Counted from the stretch's first letter, positions 1 through 12,743 are shown. The stretch: 64,000 bases of DNA from Prochlorococcus sp. AG-409-L21 (GCA_003215475.1 QCKH01000005.1:1-64000); one strand, 5' to 3'. Notes: generated by a model not told the origin, from the sequence alone. Program-made: numbers and translations.

Positions 1-2
1 GC

Positions 3-1892
3 CTGGGAGCACTTTCTAGAGAGGCACACGAAGTTTTAGCAATTGCTATGAATCGAATTGGAGGAAAAAGCAATAGCGGTGAAGGAGGAGAAGATCCTGA
101 AAGATTCAAAATTCTTGAAGACGTAGATCAACAAAATTGTTCTGCGACTTTACCTAATATCAAAGGCCTAAAAAACGGAGACACCGCATGCTCAGCAATC
201 AAACAAATAGCATCAGGAAGATTTGGCGTTACTCCTGAATATTTAAGAAGCGCTAATCAGTTAGAGATTAAAGTTGCCCAAGGAGCAAAACCTGGGGAAG
301 GGGGGCAATTGCCAGGGCCAAAAGTGGATGCATATATTGCAAAACTGCGTAATAGCAAGCCTGGAGTAGCACTTATTTCTCCTCCTCCTCATCACGACAT
401 TTACTCAATTGAAGATTTAGCTCAACTCATCCACGATCTTCATCAAGTTCATTCCAAAGCAAAAGTAAGCGTCAAGCTAGTTGCAGAGATTGGAATTGGC
501 ACAATCGCCGCAGGAGTTGCCAAAGCGAATGCAGATGTAATACAAATATCTGGCCATGATGGTGGGACTGGGGCATCTCCTCTTAGTTCAATTAAACATG
601 CAGGACTGCCTTGGGAGCTAGGTTTAACTGAAGTGCATAGATCACTTTTAGAAAACGGCTTAAGAGATAGAGTTTTACTAAGAACTGATGGTGGCTTAAA
701 AACTGGATGGGATGTTGTAATTGCAGCTCTACTAGGTGCCGAAGAATATGGATTTGGCTCTATTGCAATGATTGCTGAAGGTTGCATAATGGCTCGAATT
801 TGTCATACAAATAATTGTCCAGTAGGGGTTGCAACTCAAAAAGAAAATCTCAGGAAAAGATTCCCTGGTGTCCCAGAAAATGTAGTTAATTTCTTCTTAT
901 TTATTGCTGAAGAAGTAAGGCAGATTATGAGTCAATTAGGAGTAGCTCGTTTAGAAGATCTTATTGGGAAAACGGAGCTGCTTGAAGTACGGGCCTTAAA
1001 TTTAACAAAAACTAAACAGCTAGATCTTTCTTCATTACTAAAGCCAATCCCAGGATCTAATGACAGATCATGGCTAATTCATCAAAATGATCCCCATGAT
1101 AATGGAAATGTTTTAGAAAACGATCTGCTCAAAGATCATGATATTATCAATGCAATCAATAATCATGGAAAGGTTTCCAGGGAAATAAATATAATCAATA
1201 CTGATAGAAGTGTGTGTGCTCGTATTGCAGGGGAAATTGCTGAATTATATGGCAATAAAGGGTTCAAAGGATGTATTGATTTTAATTTTAAAGGAGCCTC
1301 AGGGCAAAGTTTTGGTGCATTTTTATTAGAAGGAATGAATATTCGTCTTACAGGAGAAGCAAATGATTACGTAGGGAAAGGTATGAATGGAGGATTGATT
1401 ACCATTGTTCCGGAATACAATGCTGTTGATTCAACTAATCAAGTAATTCTTGGGAACACCTGTCTATACGGTGGTACTGGTGGAAAGTTATTTGCTCTTG
1501 GTAAGGCTGGAGAACGTTTTGCAGTCAGAAATAGTGGAGTCATAACCGTTGTAGAAGGATCAGGTGATCATTGTTGTGAATATATGACTGGTGGAATAGT
1601 AGTGGTTTTAGGTTCTACCGGAAGAAATGTTGCTGCAGGAATGACTGGTGGGCTAACGTTTTTACTTGATGAAGATCTAGAAGTTAATAATAAAGTCAAT
1701 CAAGAGATTGTTGAGGTTCTTCAGTTATCTACTAAAGAACAGGAAGAACTTCTGAAACCTTTAATTAAGGAACACTTTATTCAAACCAAAAGTTTGAAAG
1801 CTGAGAAAATAATTAATAGTTGGTCTAAGTATAAAGGTCTATTTAAGGTTTTAGTCCCGCCAAGTGAAAGGGAAAAAGCAGGGTTATTTTAA
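3..1892 (+). CDS. gltB: Ferredoxin-dependent glutamate synthase, C-terminal part (5' end outside window)
   Basis: Frame open to the window edge ([35 protein letters not shown]); Glu-synthase FMN domain ([24 protein letters not shown]) and C-terminal GXGXG beta-helix. Confidence 0.95.
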   Translation: MGALSREAHEVLAIAMNRIGGKSNSGEGGEDPERFKILEDVDQQNCSATLPNIKGLKNGDTACSAIKQIASGRFGVTPEYLRSANQLEIKVAQGAKPGEGGQLPGPKVDAYIAKLRNSKPGVALISPPPHHDIYSIEDLAQLIHDLHQVHSKAKVSVKLVAEIGIGTIAAGVAKANADVIQISGHDGGTGASPLSSIKHAGLPWELGLTEVHRSLLENGLRDRVLLRTDGGLKTGWDVVIAALLGAEEYGFGSIAMIAEGCIMARICHTNNCPVGVATQKENLRKRFPGVPENVVNFFLFIAEEVRQIMSQLGVARLEDLIGKTELLEVRALNLTKTKQLDLSSLLKPIPGSNDRSWLIHQNDPHDNGNVLENDLLKDHDIINAINNHGKVSREINIINTDRSVCARIAGEIAELYGNKGFKGCIDFNFKGASGQSFGAFLLEGMNIRLTGEANDYVGKGMNGGLITIVPEYNAVDSTNQVILGNTCLYGGTGGKLFALGKAGERFAVRNSGVITVVEGSGDHCCEYMTGGIVVVLGSTGRNVAAGMTGGLTFLLDEDLEVNNKVNQEIVEVLQLSTKEQEELLKPLIKEHFIQTKSLKAEKIINSWSKYKGLFKVLVPPSEREKAGLF

Positions 1893-1920
1893 TCAAAATC
1901 TAATTTCAAAATGAACATCA

Positions 1921-2241
1921 ATGTCTTTATTTATTAAAACTGAGAGATTTACAAAAGAAACAACAAGGTTATCAAATAAAGAAAGAAATCAATACCTTAT
2001 TCAGCATAAATCTTGGGTAAATCAGTTACAAAGATTAGGATACAATATTGCATCAGGTTATCTAGTAAATAATCAACAAGAACCTGGGGGAGGAGGTTTT
2101 TTAGTGTTTGAAGCAAATAATTTTGATGAAGCAAAACTACTTATAATAGAAGACCCAATGATTAAGAATAACTTGGTAGAATGGGAACTACAAGAATGGA
2201 TTTCAGTATCTGGAAAGTTATTAGAAGTGAATCATAATTAG
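1921..2241 (+). CDS. YCII-related domain protein
   Basis: 106 aa; YCII-like pattern (H..W...L...G....GYL...[24 protein letters not shown]). Confidence 0.65.
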   Translation: MSLFIKTERFTKETTRLSNKERNQYLIQHKSWVNQLQRLGYNIASGYLVNNQQEPGGGGFLVFEANNFDEAKLLIIEDPMIKNNLVEWELQEWISVSGKLLEVNHN

Positions 2242-3113
2242 CGAGGATAAGCTTTCATAATCCTTTTGACTTCTCCGGCATGATAACTACTACGAGTCAA
2301 AGGAGAACTAACTACCTGCAAAAAGCCTAATCGTTCCTCCCCTTCCTTTCTATATTTTTCAAATTGAGCAGGAGTTACAAATCTATCTACTGGTAGATGC
2401 TTGGGCCCTGGCGACAAGTACTGACCGATCGTCACAATATCTACTTTGTGATCACGCAGATCTTCCAAAACTTGCAAAACTTCTAAATCGGTTTCACCTA
2501 GACCAACCATTAAGCCTGATTTCGAATATATCTTCGAAGATTCTTTTCTCACACGATCCAATAATTCCAATGATTGCTGATATAAAGCTTGAGGGCGCGC
2601 TTTTTTGTAAAGTCTTGGCACTGTTTCAATATTGTGATTTAAAACATTTGGGCAGGCTTGAATAACTTTTCTAAGAGCATCCCAATTTCCACAAAAATCA
2701 GGAATCAATAATTCAATCGTAGTTTCAAAAGAGGTTCTTCTCACTGCATCAATACAATCTACAAATTGACTGGCCCCTCCATCATTCAAATCATCCCTAT
2801 TTACTGAAGTGATTACGACATGTTTTAAACCCAATCTTTTGACAGCTTCTCCAAGTCTGTCAGGTTCAGAAGGATCTAATTTTCTAACGCTTTTATCAAA
2901 ATCAATATCACAATAAGGGCATGCTCTAGTACAGCCAGGTCCCATGATCAAAAAAGTTGCTGTCCCTCCTGCAAAACATTCACCAATATTTGGACAACTA
3001 GCCTCTTGACAAACAGTATTCAACTTTAAATCTGACAACAAATCAGATACATGGCCTATTCTCTCTTTTTGTGGGGCCTTAACTCTTAACCAATCTGGCT
3101 TATGCGGATTCAT
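2238..3113 (-). CDS. lipA: Lipoyl synthase
   Basis: Radical SAM CxxxCxxC (CTRACPYC) plus N-terminal Cys cluster ([12 protein letters not shown]). Confidence 0.97.
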   Translation of the reverse strand: MNPHKPDWLRVKAPQKERIGHVSDLLSDLKLNTVCQEASCPNIGECFAGGTATFLIMGPGCTRACPYCDIDFDKSVRKLDPSEPDRLGEAVKRLGLKHVVITSVNRDDLNDGGASQFVDCIDAVRRTSFETTIELLIPDFCGNWDALRKVIQACPNVLNHNIETVPRLYKKARPQALYQQSLELLDRVRKESSKIYSKSGLMVGLGETDLEVLQVLEDLRDHKVDIVTIGQYLSPGPKHLPVDRFVTPAQFEKYRKEGEERLGFLQVVSSPLTRSSYHAGEVKRIMKAYPR

Positions 3114-3261
3114 TCTCTTAAGTAATTTAAAGAACTAAAAAAATAGAATTTTGAAAAATTTTGATTATTTAAATGAATATAAGGTGAAAAAGGTTCTACT
3201 TATTTGAAATGAGATGGATGACATTTCATTTGATTCATTGAATCCAAAGCTTTCAAACAAC

Positions 3262-5205
3262 TTAGTAGCCTCTAGGAGTAACTACATATCCATCTTCAAC
3301 AAAGCTCATACTATTACCAACCAATAAGAGCGTAAGCATATCAACTCTACCGATTGGTAAAGAACCAAGCTTATATACTTCAACTTTTTCTTCAGTTCTC
3401 CCTATTTGACGGGCAAATATTATTGGTGTGCTTTCAGGTCTATTTTCCAATAAAATATCTATAGCTTTCTTAAGCTGCCAATTACGCTCCTTAGATCTTG
3501 GGTTATAAAAACCAATAACAAAGTCAGATTCTGAAGCTGCTTTAATACGTTCCTCAATTTTCTCCCAAGGGGTTAAGCAATCACTAAGGCTTATTAAGCA
3601 AAAGTCATGCATTAAAGGTGCTCCTATTTTTGCTGCTGCTGCTTGTAGAGCACTAATCCCTGGATGCACCTGAAAGTGTGGTCTATCTGATTTAGGTTTT
3701 GCTAATAAAAGTTCCAAAGCTAATCCAGCCATTCCATAGACACCACTATCTCCAGAAGACACAAGAGAAACGCGAGCCCCTCCAATGGCTAATTGCAAAG
3801 CTTGCTTACATCTATCGATCTCATTAGTAATTTGACTATCAATTCTTACCTGGTCAAACCTACGAAATGGCTCAAGTAAATCCAAATAGAGCTTATAACC
3901 GATCCAAACTGCACTCCTTGAAAGAGCAAAACGTGCATCATGAGTCAAAAGACTCAAATCTCCGGGACCACTTCCAATAATATGTAACTCTCCTCTATGA
4001 GGAGCAAAAGAATCCTTAGATTCTGCAATTGCAATAGTTACTGCGCCTTCTTCATTATTATTTTCATTTGCCTTATAAACATGCTTTTCAAACTGTAAGA
4101 CTCCTGACTGCCCTGAAGCCAAAAGAGATGAAGCTTCTGCAACAGAAAATGTTCCAACTTCTTCGAAAACGATTTCAGATGGATTTGGAACATGAATTGA
4201 TAAAAGTTCCTTAGAGCTATAGAAACGTATCGGGCGCTTGTATTTCTTTAAAATGGCTTTTATAGCAATCTCATCCGATTTAATATCGATAGTTGCAAAA
4301 CCAGCTATAGATTCTTTTGCTAAACCAGATGCAGTTAAGGATTCTTCAATAGATCTTTCTAAAAGATTTTGACTACTATTTCTTTCACAACCTATTCCAA
4401 TCCATAAAGTAGCGGGATGCCAAGAACAAGCTTCCCCAGCGTGGGAAGTAATTTTCATTACGAGTGATGACCCAGACATATTCTGTACATTGGGGGGAAG
4501 GAAGGTTTGCAATGCTCCTTTGGATGAATTCCAAATATTTGATCCCGCTGATTGCTCAACTGAAATTAAATCCTGTTTAGAAAGATGAATCATTAAATCG
4601 TTCCAATCGCTTGACTCTCCTGAACGTTTCCAACCCCAAGACTTCCCAAAACTATCGATTGACAGAATCTCTGCCTTTCTCGAAAAACCTGTAGAAACAA
4701 AATTACCCCCTAAGTCTTGAGCTAAATCGCAAGCAAATTCTTCAGCACCCGCTTTATGGGCTCCCAAAATAGGAACAATGTTTTTTCCACCAAAATCCAT
4801 AACAATTACTGCAGGATCAAGATTTTTATCTTTTATTAAGGGGGAAATTATCCTGAGAACTGCTCCAATTGCTCCAACAACTAAAAAAGTACTTCCAGGA
4901 CACCAATATCTTCGAAAGATCTTGTAAGGGTGATCAACTAAAACGTTTTCGGACAATTGGTCTATTTGAGAAGCTGCACCAGGAGTTAAGCCAATAAGCT
5001 GGACATGCTTGCGAGTTTTTAATCTCTGCAAAAGGTTGTATGCAGAAGAAGAAAACCCAATAGCAATTCTTTTTTTAGGTTTCAATGAAGAGATAATTTG
5101 ACTGCTTTGTAAAGAATTTGAGATGTTCTCGTTGATATAAAAATTACTTTTTATTTTCATCTTGATCTTAGGTAATCCATCATTCGTGACAATGTCTTTT
5201 CCCAA
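3262..5205 (-). CDS. cobJ: CbiG-CobJ fusion: cobalamin biosynthesis protein / precorrin-3B C17-methyltransferase
   Basis: N-terminal CbiG-like region (VVGAIGAVLRIISPLIKDKNLDPAVIVMDFGGKNIVPILGAHKAGAEE) and C-terminal SAM methyltransferase (IIGSGPGDLSLLT; SSGDSGVYGMAGL). Confidence 0.9.
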   Translation of the reverse strand: MGKDIVTNDGLPKIKMKIKSNFYINENISNSLQSSQIISSLKPKKRIAIGFSSSAYNLLQRLKTRKHVQLIGLTPGAASQIDQLSENVLVDHPYKIFRRYWCPGSTFLVVGAIGAVLRIISPLIKDKNLDPAVIVMDFGGKNIVPILGAHKAGAEEFACDLAQDLGGNFVSTGFSRKAEILSIDSFGKSWGWKRSGESSDWNDLMIHLSKQDLISVEQSAGSNIWNSSKGALQTFLPPNVQNMSGSSLVMKITSHAGEACSWHPATLWIGIGCERNSSQNLLERSIEESLTASGLAKESIAGFATIDIKSDEIAIKAILKKYKRPIRFYSSKELLSIHVPNPSEIVFEEVGTFSVAEASSLLASGQSGVLQFEKHVYKANENNNEEGAVTIAIAESKDSFAPHRGELHIIGSGPGDLSLLTHDARFALSRSAVWIGYKLYLDLLEPFRRFDQVRIDSQITNEIDRCKQALQLAIGGARVSLVSSGDSGVYGMAGLALELLLAKPKSDRPHFQVHPGISALQAAAAKIGAPLMHDFCLISLSDCLTPWEKIEERIKAASESDFVIGFYNPRSKERNWQLKKAIDILLENRPESTPIIFARQIGRTEEKVEVYKLGSLPIGRVDMLTLLLVGNSMSFVEDGYVVTPRGY

Positions 5206-5459
5206 AACCCAGTACAGATCTTTGTTTCACTAACTGAAGCCAAGGAAAAATGAAAAATTTTGATTTAAAGAAATAAAACCGTGGGTAGAACATTTGTTAC
5301 TTGAATACGTAGTAACTGGCTCTCGGATCTATGCTTCTTAAATCAGATCCTTTAAAAAGGGATCCCAACTTTAAATAATCAGGAGAAATCAACCCCTTCT
5401 GATTATTTGAAATACAGGTGGAAACCCACCTAGAACCTATTCCTCGAGGAAAAATCTCG

Positions 5460-7781
5460 ATGACCATTAGCCCACCAGAACGTGGGGAGAAAGCAAAAGG
5501 GGCTGCACCCACCCCTTATGACCAGCCTGTTGATAGAGACCATGCTCCTATCGACTATGAAAAACTCAACAAACCTGGGTTCTGGTCTTCAAAGCTTTCA
5601 AAAGGTCCCAAAACCACAACATGGATTTGGAATCTCCACGCTGACGCTCACGACTTTGACACTCATCTAGGTGACCTAGAAGAGACTAGTAGAAAAATCT
5701 TTTCTGCTCATTTTGGACATTTAGCAGTCGTCTTTATTTGGATGAGTGCTGCTTTTTTCCATGGAGCTCGCTTTTCCAACTACACCGGTTGGTTAGCTGA
5801 CCCCACAAACGTAAAGCCTGGTGCTCAGGTTGTTTGGCCAGTAGTAGGTCAAGAAATTCTTAATGCTGATTTAGGCGGCAATTATCAAGGCCTTCAAATC
5901 ACATCAGGTATTTTCCAAATGTGGCGTGCATGGGGTATCACCAGTGAAGTTCAGTTAATGGCTCTTGCTATTGGCGGTGTCATTATGGCTGCCTTAATGC
6001 TTCATGGTGGTATTTATCACTACCACAAAGCAGCACCAAAACTAGAGTGGTTCAGAAAAATCGAACCTATGCTCCAGCACCATCAGATAGCTCTGATTGG
6101 CTTGGGTTCAATTGCATGGGCAGGCCACCTTATTCATATTGGGGCGCCAGTTGCAGCTCTTTTAGATGCAATAGATGCTGGCAAGCCACTTGTTGTTGAT
6201 GGTGTAAGCATTGCTAGTGCAGCAGATGTTACAAACCTTGCTCCAAGGCTTTGTGATCCATCTGTAGCCAGTCAAATCTTCCCAAGCCTTGCAGGCCGTT
6301 CAGTAGAGAATTTCTTCACTCTTAACTGGTGGGCATTTAGCGATATTCTGACAAACAAAGGTGGTCTAAACCCTGTTACAGGAAGCCTTTGGATGACAGA
6401 TATTTCTCACCATCACCTTGCATTTGGTGTTTTTGCCATCTTTGGTGGACATATGTGGAGAAATAATGTTCATGGTGTGGGTCACAGCATGAAAGAGATC
6501 ATGGATGTCCATAAAGGTGATCCAATCCTTTTCCCTGCACCCAAAGGCCATGAAGGAATTTTTGAATTCCTTAGCAATAGCTGGCATGGTCAATTAAGTA
6601 TCAACCTTGCGATGGTTGGATCAGCCAGCATTGTTGTTGCTCACCACATGTATGCTTTGCCTCCATATCCCTATATCGCAATTGATTATCCAACGGTTCT
6701 AGGGTTATTTACCCATCACATGTGGATAGGTGGGCTATTCATTTGTGGTGCAGCAGCTCATGCTGGTATTGCAATGATTAGGGATTATGACCCTGCTGTT
6801 CATATAGACAATGTTCTAGATCGAATTCTAAAAGCCCGCGACGCAATTATTAGCCACTTAAATTGGGTATGTATGTGGTTGGGATTCCATAGTTTTGGCC
6901 TTTACATTCATAACGATGTAATGCGAGCTCTTGGAAGACCTAAAGATATGTTTAGTGATACTGGAATTCAATTGCAGCCATTTTTAGCTCAATGGGTACA
7001 GAATCTTCAGCACAATGCTGTCGGCACTGGAAACCTAGTAGGAGCAGGGAATTTGCCTGGAAATGTTCTTAGTGAAGTTTTCAATGGAAACGTAATTGAA
7101 GTTGGAGGCAAAGTTGCTATAGGGCCAATCCCTCTAGGAACTGCTGATTTGATGATTCATCATGTTCATGCCTTTACAATTCACGTAACACTATTGATCC
7201 TCCTTAAAGGAGTTCTTTACGCAAGAAGTTCAAGGCTTATTCCTGATAAAGCTCAGCTTGGATTCAGATTCCCATGTGACGGTCCTGGTAGAGGAGGCAC
7301 CTGTCAGGTGTCTTCATGGGACCATGTATTCCTTGGTCTTTTCTGGATGTACAACAGTCTTTCTGTTGTTATCTTCCATTTCTCATGGAAAATGCAGAGT
7401 GATGTATGGGGCCTAACTGGTGGTAACTTTGCACAAAGTTCTATCACTATTAATGGTTGGCTTCGTGACTTCCTATGGGCTCAGTCTTCTCAAGTACTGA
7501 CTAGCTATGGCCAGCCTATTAGCATGTATGGCCTAATGTTCCTCGGAGCTCACTTTGTATGGGCTTTCAGCCTTATGTTCCTATTCAGTGGCAGAGGCTA
7601 CTGGCAGGAGCTTTTTGAGTCCATAATTTGGGCACATAACAAACTAAAAGTTGCTCCTACTATTCAGCCACGCGCTCTTTCAATTACTCAGGGCCGTGCT
7701 GTAGGTGTTGCTCACTTCCTTCTAGGTGGAATTGCTACCACCTGGGCTTTCTTCCACGCCCGCCTTATTGGGCTCGGCTAA
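5460..7781 (+). CDS. psaA: Photosystem I P700 apoprotein A1
   Basis: [13 protein letters not shown] Fx-binding motif; start placed at MTISPPERG rather than the ORF-track start at 5418. Confidence 0.98.
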   Translation: MTISPPERGEKAKGAAPTPYDQPVDRDHAPIDYEKLNKPGFWSSKLSKGPKTTTWIWNLHADAHDFDTHLGDLEETSRKIFSAHFGHLAVVFIWMSAAFFHGARFSNYTGWLADPTNVKPGAQVVWPVVGQEILNADLGGNYQGLQITSGIFQMWRAWGITSEVQLMALAIGGVIMAALMLHGGIYHYHKAAPKLEWFRKIEPMLQHHQIALIGLGSIAWAGHLIHIGAPVAALLDAIDAGKPLVVDGVSIASAADVTNLAPRLCDPSVASQIFPSLAGRSVENFFTLNWWAFSDILTNKGGLNPVTGSLWMTDISHHHLAFGVFAIFGGHMWRNNVHGVGHSMKEIMDVHKGDPILFPAPKGHEGIFEFLSNSWHGQLSINLAMVGSASIVVAHHMYALPPYPYIAIDYPTVLGLFTHHMWIGGLFICGAAAHAGIAMIRDYDPAVHIDNVLDRILKARDAIISHLNWVCMWLGFHSFGLYIHNDVMRALGRPKDMFSDTGIQLQPFLAQWVQNLQHNAVGTGNLVGAGNLPGNVLSEVFNGNVIEVGGKVAIGPIPLGTADLMIHHVHAFTIHVTLLILLKGVLYARSSRLIPDKAQLGFRFPCDGPGRGGTCQVSSWDHVFLGLFWMYNSLSVVIFHFSWKMQSDVWGLTGGNFAQSSITINGWLRDFLWAQSSQVLTSYGQPISMYGLMFLGAHFVWAFSLMFLFSGRGYWQELFESIIWAHNKLKVAPTIQPRALSITQGRAVGVAHFLLGGIATTWAFFHARLIGLG

Positions 7782-7803
7782 CCTTTCCTGAACCTCTCCC
7801 TCA

Positions 7804-10032
7804 ATGGCAACGAAATTTCCATCGTTCAGCCAGGGTCTGGCACAGGACCCTACAACCCGTCGTATTTGGTACGGCATTGCAACTGCTCATGACTTTGAAA
7901 GTCATGACGGGATGACTGAAGAACAGCTTTATCAAAAGCTGTTTGCTACACACTTTGGTCACTTAGCCATTATTGGCTTATGGGTTGCTGGGAACCTGTT
8001 CCACATCGCCTGGCAGGGCAACTTTGAACAGTGGGTTACCGACCCACTTCACACTCGTCCCATTGCTCACGCAATCTGGGATCCTCACTTTGGTCAAGGT
8101 ATTACAGATGCCTTAACTCAAGCGGGTGCAACATCTCCTGTAAATATTGCTTACTCGGGTCTTTATCATTGGTGGTACACCATTGGAATGAGAACCAATG
8201 AGCAGCTTTTCCAGGGAGCAATTTTCTTAAACATTCTTGTTTGTTGGTTACTATTTGCTGGCTGGTTACATCTTCAGCCAAAATTCCGACCTTCATTAGC
8301 TTGGTTTAAAAACGCTGAAGCGCAACTTAACCATCATTTAGCTGTTCTATTTGGTTTCAGCAGTATTGCTTGGACAGGTCATCTTGTTCATGTAGCAATA
8401 CCTGAATCACGTGGTCAACATGTTGGCTGGGATAACTGGCTAAATGTTCTACCTCATCCAGAAGGTCTTGCTCCATTCTTTTCATTGAATTGGGGAGCTT
8501 ATGCCCAAAACCCTGACTCTTTAGATGCTGTCTTTGGTACATCTCAAGGAGCAGGAACTGCGATTTTCACTTTCCTTGGAGGTCTTCATCCCCAAAGTGA
8601 ATCACTTTGGCTAACTGATATTGCTCATCATCATTTAGCAATTGGTGTGATGTTTATTGTCGCAGGCCATATGTATAGAAATACATTTGGAATTGGACAT
8701 ACTCTTAAGGAAATTACTGAATTCCATAACACAAGTCATCCAAATGATCCTCACAAAGGTCATTTCGGAATTAATCACAATGGAATTTTTGAGACAGTTA
8801 ACAACTCTCTCCACTTTCAACTTGGATTAGCTCTAGCTTCTCTAGGCGCAGCATGTAGTTTAGTAGCCCAGCATATGGGTGCACTTCCTTCTTATGCTTT
8901 CATTGCCAGGGATTACACCACTCAATCTGCTCTTTATACACACCATCAATACATAGCAATGTTCTTGATGGTAGGAGCCTTCTCTCATGGTGCAATCTTC
9001 TTTGTGAGAGATTATGATCCTGAACTAAACAAAGGTAATGTTCTTGCAAGAGTTCTAGAAACAAAAGAGGCACTAATTAGTCATCTTAGTTGGGTAACTA
9101 TGCTTCTTGGGTTCCATACGCTAGGTTTATATGTTCATAACGATGTTGTAGTTGCTTTTGGAAATCCAGAAAAGCAAATACTAGTTGAACCAGTATTTGC
9201 TCAGGCTATCCAGGCATTTAGTGGAAAAGTCATGTATGGCATTAACGCACTACTAGCAAATGCCAATAGCTCAGCAACTATGGCTGCAAATAGCATGCCT
9301 GGGAACCACTATTGGATGGATATGATCAATAGACAAGATGCTTTAACAAACTTCTTGCCTATAGGTCCTGCCGATTTCCTAGTCCACCACGCAATTGCTC
9401 TTGGTCTTCATACAACTGCATTGATTCTTATTAAAGGAGCTTTAGATGCACGAGGATCCAAGCTAATTCCTGATAAGAAAGACTTTGGTTATGCTTTCCC
9501 TTGCGATGGTCCTGGTAGAGGAGGTACTTGTGATAGTTCAGCTTGGGATGCAACTTACCTTGCTATGTTCTGGGCACTCAACACAATTGCTTGGATTACC
9601 TTCTATTGGCATTGGAAACATCTAGCAATCTGGCAAGGCAATGTTGCTCAGTTCAATGAGTCCGGCACTTATCTAATGGGTTGGTTTAGAGATTATTTGT
9701 GGCTAAACAGTTCTCAACTAATCAATGGATACAATCCCTTTGGAGTCAATGCTTTATCTCCTTGGGCATGGATGTTCCTGTTTGGTCACTTAATTTGGGC
9801 AACAGGTTTCATGTTCTTGATTTCATGGAGAGGTTATTGGCAAGAGTTAATTGAAACCCTTGTTTGGGCTCATCAACGCACTCCAATCGCTAACCTTGTT
9901 GGTTGGAGAGATAAGCCAGTAGCACTTTCTATTGTCCAAGCTCGATTGGTTGGTTTAACTCATTTCACAGTGGGTAACTTTGTAACCTTTGGAGCTTTTG
10001 TGATTGCCTCTACTTCAGGCAAGTTCGGTTAG
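7804..10032 (+). CDS. psaB: Photosystem I P700 apoprotein A2
   Basis: [49 protein letters not shown] Fx motif. Confidence 0.98.
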   Translation: MATKFPSFSQGLAQDPTTRRIWYGIATAHDFESHDGMTEEQLYQKLFATHFGHLAIIGLWVAGNLFHIAWQGNFEQWVTDPLHTRPIAHAIWDPHFGQGITDALTQAGATSPVNIAYSGLYHWWYTIGMRTNEQLFQGAIFLNILVCWLLFAGWLHLQPKFRPSLAWFKNAEAQLNHHLAVLFGFSSIAWTGHLVHVAIPESRGQHVGWDNWLNVLPHPEGLAPFFSLNWGAYAQNPDSLDAVFGTSQGAGTAIFTFLGGLHPQSESLWLTDIAHHHLAIGVMFIVAGHMYRNTFGIGHTLKEITEFHNTSHPNDPHKGHFGINHNGIFETVNNSLHFQLGLALASLGAACSLVAQHMGALPSYAFIARDYTTQSALYTHHQYIAMFLMVGAFSHGAIFFVRDYDPELNKGNVLARVLETKEALISHLSWVTMLLGFHTLGLYVHNDVVVAFGNPEKQILVEPVFAQAIQAFSGKVMYGINALLANANSSATMAANSMPGNHYWMDMINRQDALTNFLPIGPADFLVHHAIALGLHTTALILIKGALDARGSKLIPDKKDFGYAFPCDGPGRGGTCDSSAWDATYLAMFWALNTIAWITFYWHWKHLAIWQGNVAQFNESGTYLMGWFRDYLWLNSSQLINGYNPFGVNALSPWAWMFLFGHLIWATGFMFLISWRGYWQELIETLVWAHQRTPIANLVGWRDKPVALSIVQARLVGLTHFTVGNFVTFGAFVIASTSGKFG

Positions 10033-10061
10033 TCTCTTTGTATTGAGAGTTTAAGAAAGGT

Positions 10062-10097
10062 AAAAAAACCTCTCAGGAAATCCTGAGAGGTTTTTTT
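10062..10097 (+). terminator. Rho-independent terminator after psaB, probably bidirectional
   Basis: AAAAAAACCTCTCAGGAAATCCTGAGAGGTTTTTTT perfect hairpin with A- and T-tracts; also sits at the 3' end of the convergent minus gene. Confidence 0.93.
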
Positions 10098-10992
10098 ATG
10101 AAATATTCCACTGACTTAATTCTGCGGCAATCGCAGGTAATAAAAAAGTATCTTTAGCCAACTCTTGACCAGTAGTAAATACTATCAATAACATTATTTT
10201 TCCTTTAGGTGTAAAGAACCAACTAGCATCATGTCTGGCCTCACTCATTAATCCTGCTTTACTCCACAATTTTGAACCTTTTGGCAACCCTTCACCTAGA
10301 AAGCCATCCACTTGATTCTCAGGGTTTGCTTTTCGTTTCATAAGATCTAAAGATCTAAAAAGAATCGTCTTTAAATTCTTCGTTGCTTTTAATGGTAATA
10401 AGGTGCCCGTCATTAAAGATTCGAAAAAACGTGCAGTGCCAATAGTATTTAATGAATTTCTATTATTGTAATTACCCCCATAAAAATCTCTATCTCTCCC
10501 AAAAGGTCCATCACTCCAGGTTTTTTGACAACAATTAATTGATTTAAATTCTTTGCAATCCAAGCTGAGAAGCCAATCATTAATCAGATTTCTCTGCCTC
10601 TTCCATACCTCCCATCTCTCTCCCTGCAAAGAAGGACCACTTGTAGTCGCTGTCAAAAGATCAACAATATAACTAGTTGCATCGTTGCTTGAATCAACAA
10701 TCATTGAAGATAAAGCTCTTCGCAGCTCAAACGAATCAACAAGTATATCTTTCATCAACCAAGCTTCTAAAGCACATGCATAAAAAAGCTTAACTACACT
10801 TGCTGGGTAGTAAAACTTTTCTTCTAGCCAACCTGCTCCAATCCCACTAAATGGCTCTGGATGAGGGTCTTTATAACAAACCCAAGTAATAGAAATTTTA
10901 TTACGAAGGTCTGGGCGAGAGTCTTTTTCAAACCTGAGAATCAATTTCTCTAACAAAGACTCCATTGCAGGGCTATGACTGTAAAAACTCAT
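10096..10992 (-). CDS. Serine hydrolase / class A beta-lactamase-related protein
   Basis: YYPASVVKLFYACALEAWL (SxxK-type), SSNDATSYIVD, KAGLMSEARHDASWF. Confidence 0.75.
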   Translation of the reverse strand: MSFYSHSPAMESLLEKLILRFEKDSRPDLRNKISITWVCYKDPHPEPFSGIGAGWLEEKFYYPASVVKLFYACALEAWLMKDILVDSFELRRALSSMIVDSSNDATSYIVDLLTATTSGPSLQGERWEVWKRQRNLINDWLLSLDCKEFKSINCCQKTWSDGPFGRDRDFYGGNYNNRNSLNTIGTARFFESLMTGTLLPLKATKNLKTILFRSLDLMKRKANPENQVDGFLGEGLPKGSKLWSKAGLMSEARHDASWFFTPKGKIMLLIVFTTGQELAKDTFLLPAIAAELSQWNIS

Positions 10993-11010
10993 CGCATACT
11001 TATTGAATCA

Positions 11011-11763
11011 ATGTCTGAAATCAAAATAACCGATAAAAGGATCACTCTAAACCCAGGAGATTTATGGGTACTCCAAACAAGTGTTAAAGGGTATCAAAAT
11101 AATAAAAGTAATGAACTGGCTACGGAGGTTATTGCTGGAAGGAACTTCGCAATTATCAATAAAAGCAAGCATCATTCTTACTTAATTGATGATGCCAGAA
11201 TTCAAGTGCGACTCTTAGAAGATGGGTACATTTGCTGGTTTGAGCTAAAAGATATTGTCGGTCAAATAAAAAAATGTAATGGATGGAAGCCAAAAGCAAT
11301 TAGAAGAAAAACAATTTTAAAGAAATTACCGAAAATTCTTAAGTGGATAGAACAAACATCTCAATCCCCCAATCATTATTTATGGGGAGGGACAATCGGA
11401 CCAAACTTTGATTGTTCAGGGTTAATCCAAACTGCCTTTTATTTAGAAGATATCTGGTTACCGCGTGATGCATATCAACAGGAAAGATTCTGTAGAGGGG
11501 TAGATTTTAATAAGGAAACTCTTGAGGGAATTATTCCAGGTGACTTAATTTTTTTTGGCGATAAAAAGAAATGCTCCCACGTCGCAATTTACAAAGGTGA
11601 AGGAACATATTGGCATAGTTCAGGAAAAACAAATGGCAGGGACGGTATTGGGTTAGATAGCCTCAAGCCTATAAACAACAATGATATTTCCTCTTATTAT
11701 CTCTCAATTTTACGAGGGGCAGGTAGAGTTGAATCTTGTCATGATGGTAGCTTTATAGCCTAA
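11011..11763 (+). CDS. NlpC/P60 family cell-wall hydrolase with N-terminal SH3-like region
   Basis: NFDCSGLIQTAFY catalytic Cys motif, HVAIYKGEGTYWHSSG His motif; start set at MSEIKITD. Confidence 0.85.
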   Translation: MSEIKITDKRITLNPGDLWVLQTSVKGYQNNKSNELATEVIAGRNFAIINKSKHHSYLIDDARIQVRLLEDGYICWFELKDIVGQIKKCNGWKPKAIRRKTILKKLPKILKWIEQTSQSPNHYLWGGTIGPNFDCSGLIQTAFYLEDIWLPRDAYQQERFCRGVDFNKETLEGIIPGDLIFFGDKKKCSHVAIYKGEGTYWHSSGKTNGRDGIGLDSLKPINNNDISSYYLSILRGAGRVESCHDGSFIA

Positions 11764-11792
11764 TCATCACATAAACCATAAGCATTCTTTTA

Positions 11793-12743
11793 ATGAGCAA
11801 TCAAATTGATATTTCAATTGTTATCCCTATCTTCAATGAGGAAGAAAGTATTCCCCAATTAGTTGAAGAAGTATTAAATTCCATGAGGCCAACCAACGAA
11901 AGTTTTGAAATAGTTCTAGTCAACGATGGATCTATTGATCGAAGTGCTGAAGTTTTAGATAAACTAAGTCAAACAGTCCCAGAATTAACGGCTGTAATAC
12001 TAAGAAAAAACTATGGTCAAACAGCTGCTATGGCAGCTGGATTTGATATATCAAATGGAGAAATAATAGTTAGTCTTGATGGAGATTTACAGAATGATCC
12101 TGCCGATATTCCTTTACTTGTAAATAAATTAAGAGAAGGTTTTGATCTGGTAAGTGGGTGGAGATATGATCGAAAAGATTCAAGGATACGAAGAAAGTTA
12201 CCATCTAAGATTGCAAATAAGCTTATAGGGAAAGTAACCGGTGTAACCCTAAATGATTACGGTTGTTCTCTTAAAGCTTATCGAAGAGAAGTTCTTTCTG
12301 ATATGAAACTATATGGAGAGCTTCATAGATTCCTTCCAGTTTTAGCCAATATTGAAGGTGGGCGTATTACCGAAATAACTGTTAATCATCGAAGAAGAAA
12401 GTATGGGAAAAGTAAATATGGAATTGATAGAACATTCAGAGTAATGATGGATTTATTAACAATTTGGTTTCTAAATCGATTCTTAACAAGACCAATGTAT
12501 GTTTTTGGTTTTGGTGGAATTATTGCAATTCTAAGTAGTTTTTTAACTACATTTTACCTGTTAACAATGAAATTTCTAGGTGAAGATATTGGAAATAGAC
12601 CTCTTCTTACCTTTGCATTAATATTAGGTATTGCAGGAGTTCAGCTATTCTGTTTTGGATTACTTGGTGAATTGCAAATTCGAACATATCATGAAAGCCA
12701 AAATCGTCCGATTTATCGCATAAGAAAAACATTACGAGGATAA
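11793..12743 (+). CDS. Family 2 glycosyltransferase (DPM1/GtrB-like, two C-terminal TM helices)
   Basis: SIVIPIFNEEESIPQLVEEVL, VSLDGDLQNDPADIP, C-terminal TM segments. Confidence 0.92.
   Translation: MSNQIDISIVIPIFNEEESIPQLVEEVLNSMRPTNESFEIVLVNDGSIDRSAEVLDKLSQTVPELTAVILRKNYGQTAAMAAGFDISNGEIIVSLDGDLQNDPADIPLLVNKLREGFDLVSGWRYDRKDSRIRRKLPSKIANKLIGKVTGVTLNDYGCSLKAYRREVLSDMKLYGELHRFLPVLANIEGGRITEITVNHRRRKYGKSKYGIDRTFRVMMDLLTIWFLNRFLTRPMYVFGFGGIIAILSSFLTTFYLLTMKFLGEDIGNRPLLTFALILGIAGVQLFCFGLLGELQIRTYHESQNRPIYRIRKTLRG

Noticed and set aside
449-787. 112-aa minus ORF inside gltB
   Set aside because: Antisense shadow of a highly conserved CDS; low-complexity Ser/Pro/Ala composition and no family signature
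8102-8820. Three 61-64 aa minus ORFs inside psaB
   Set aside because: Antisense shadows of psaB; no recognisable motifs
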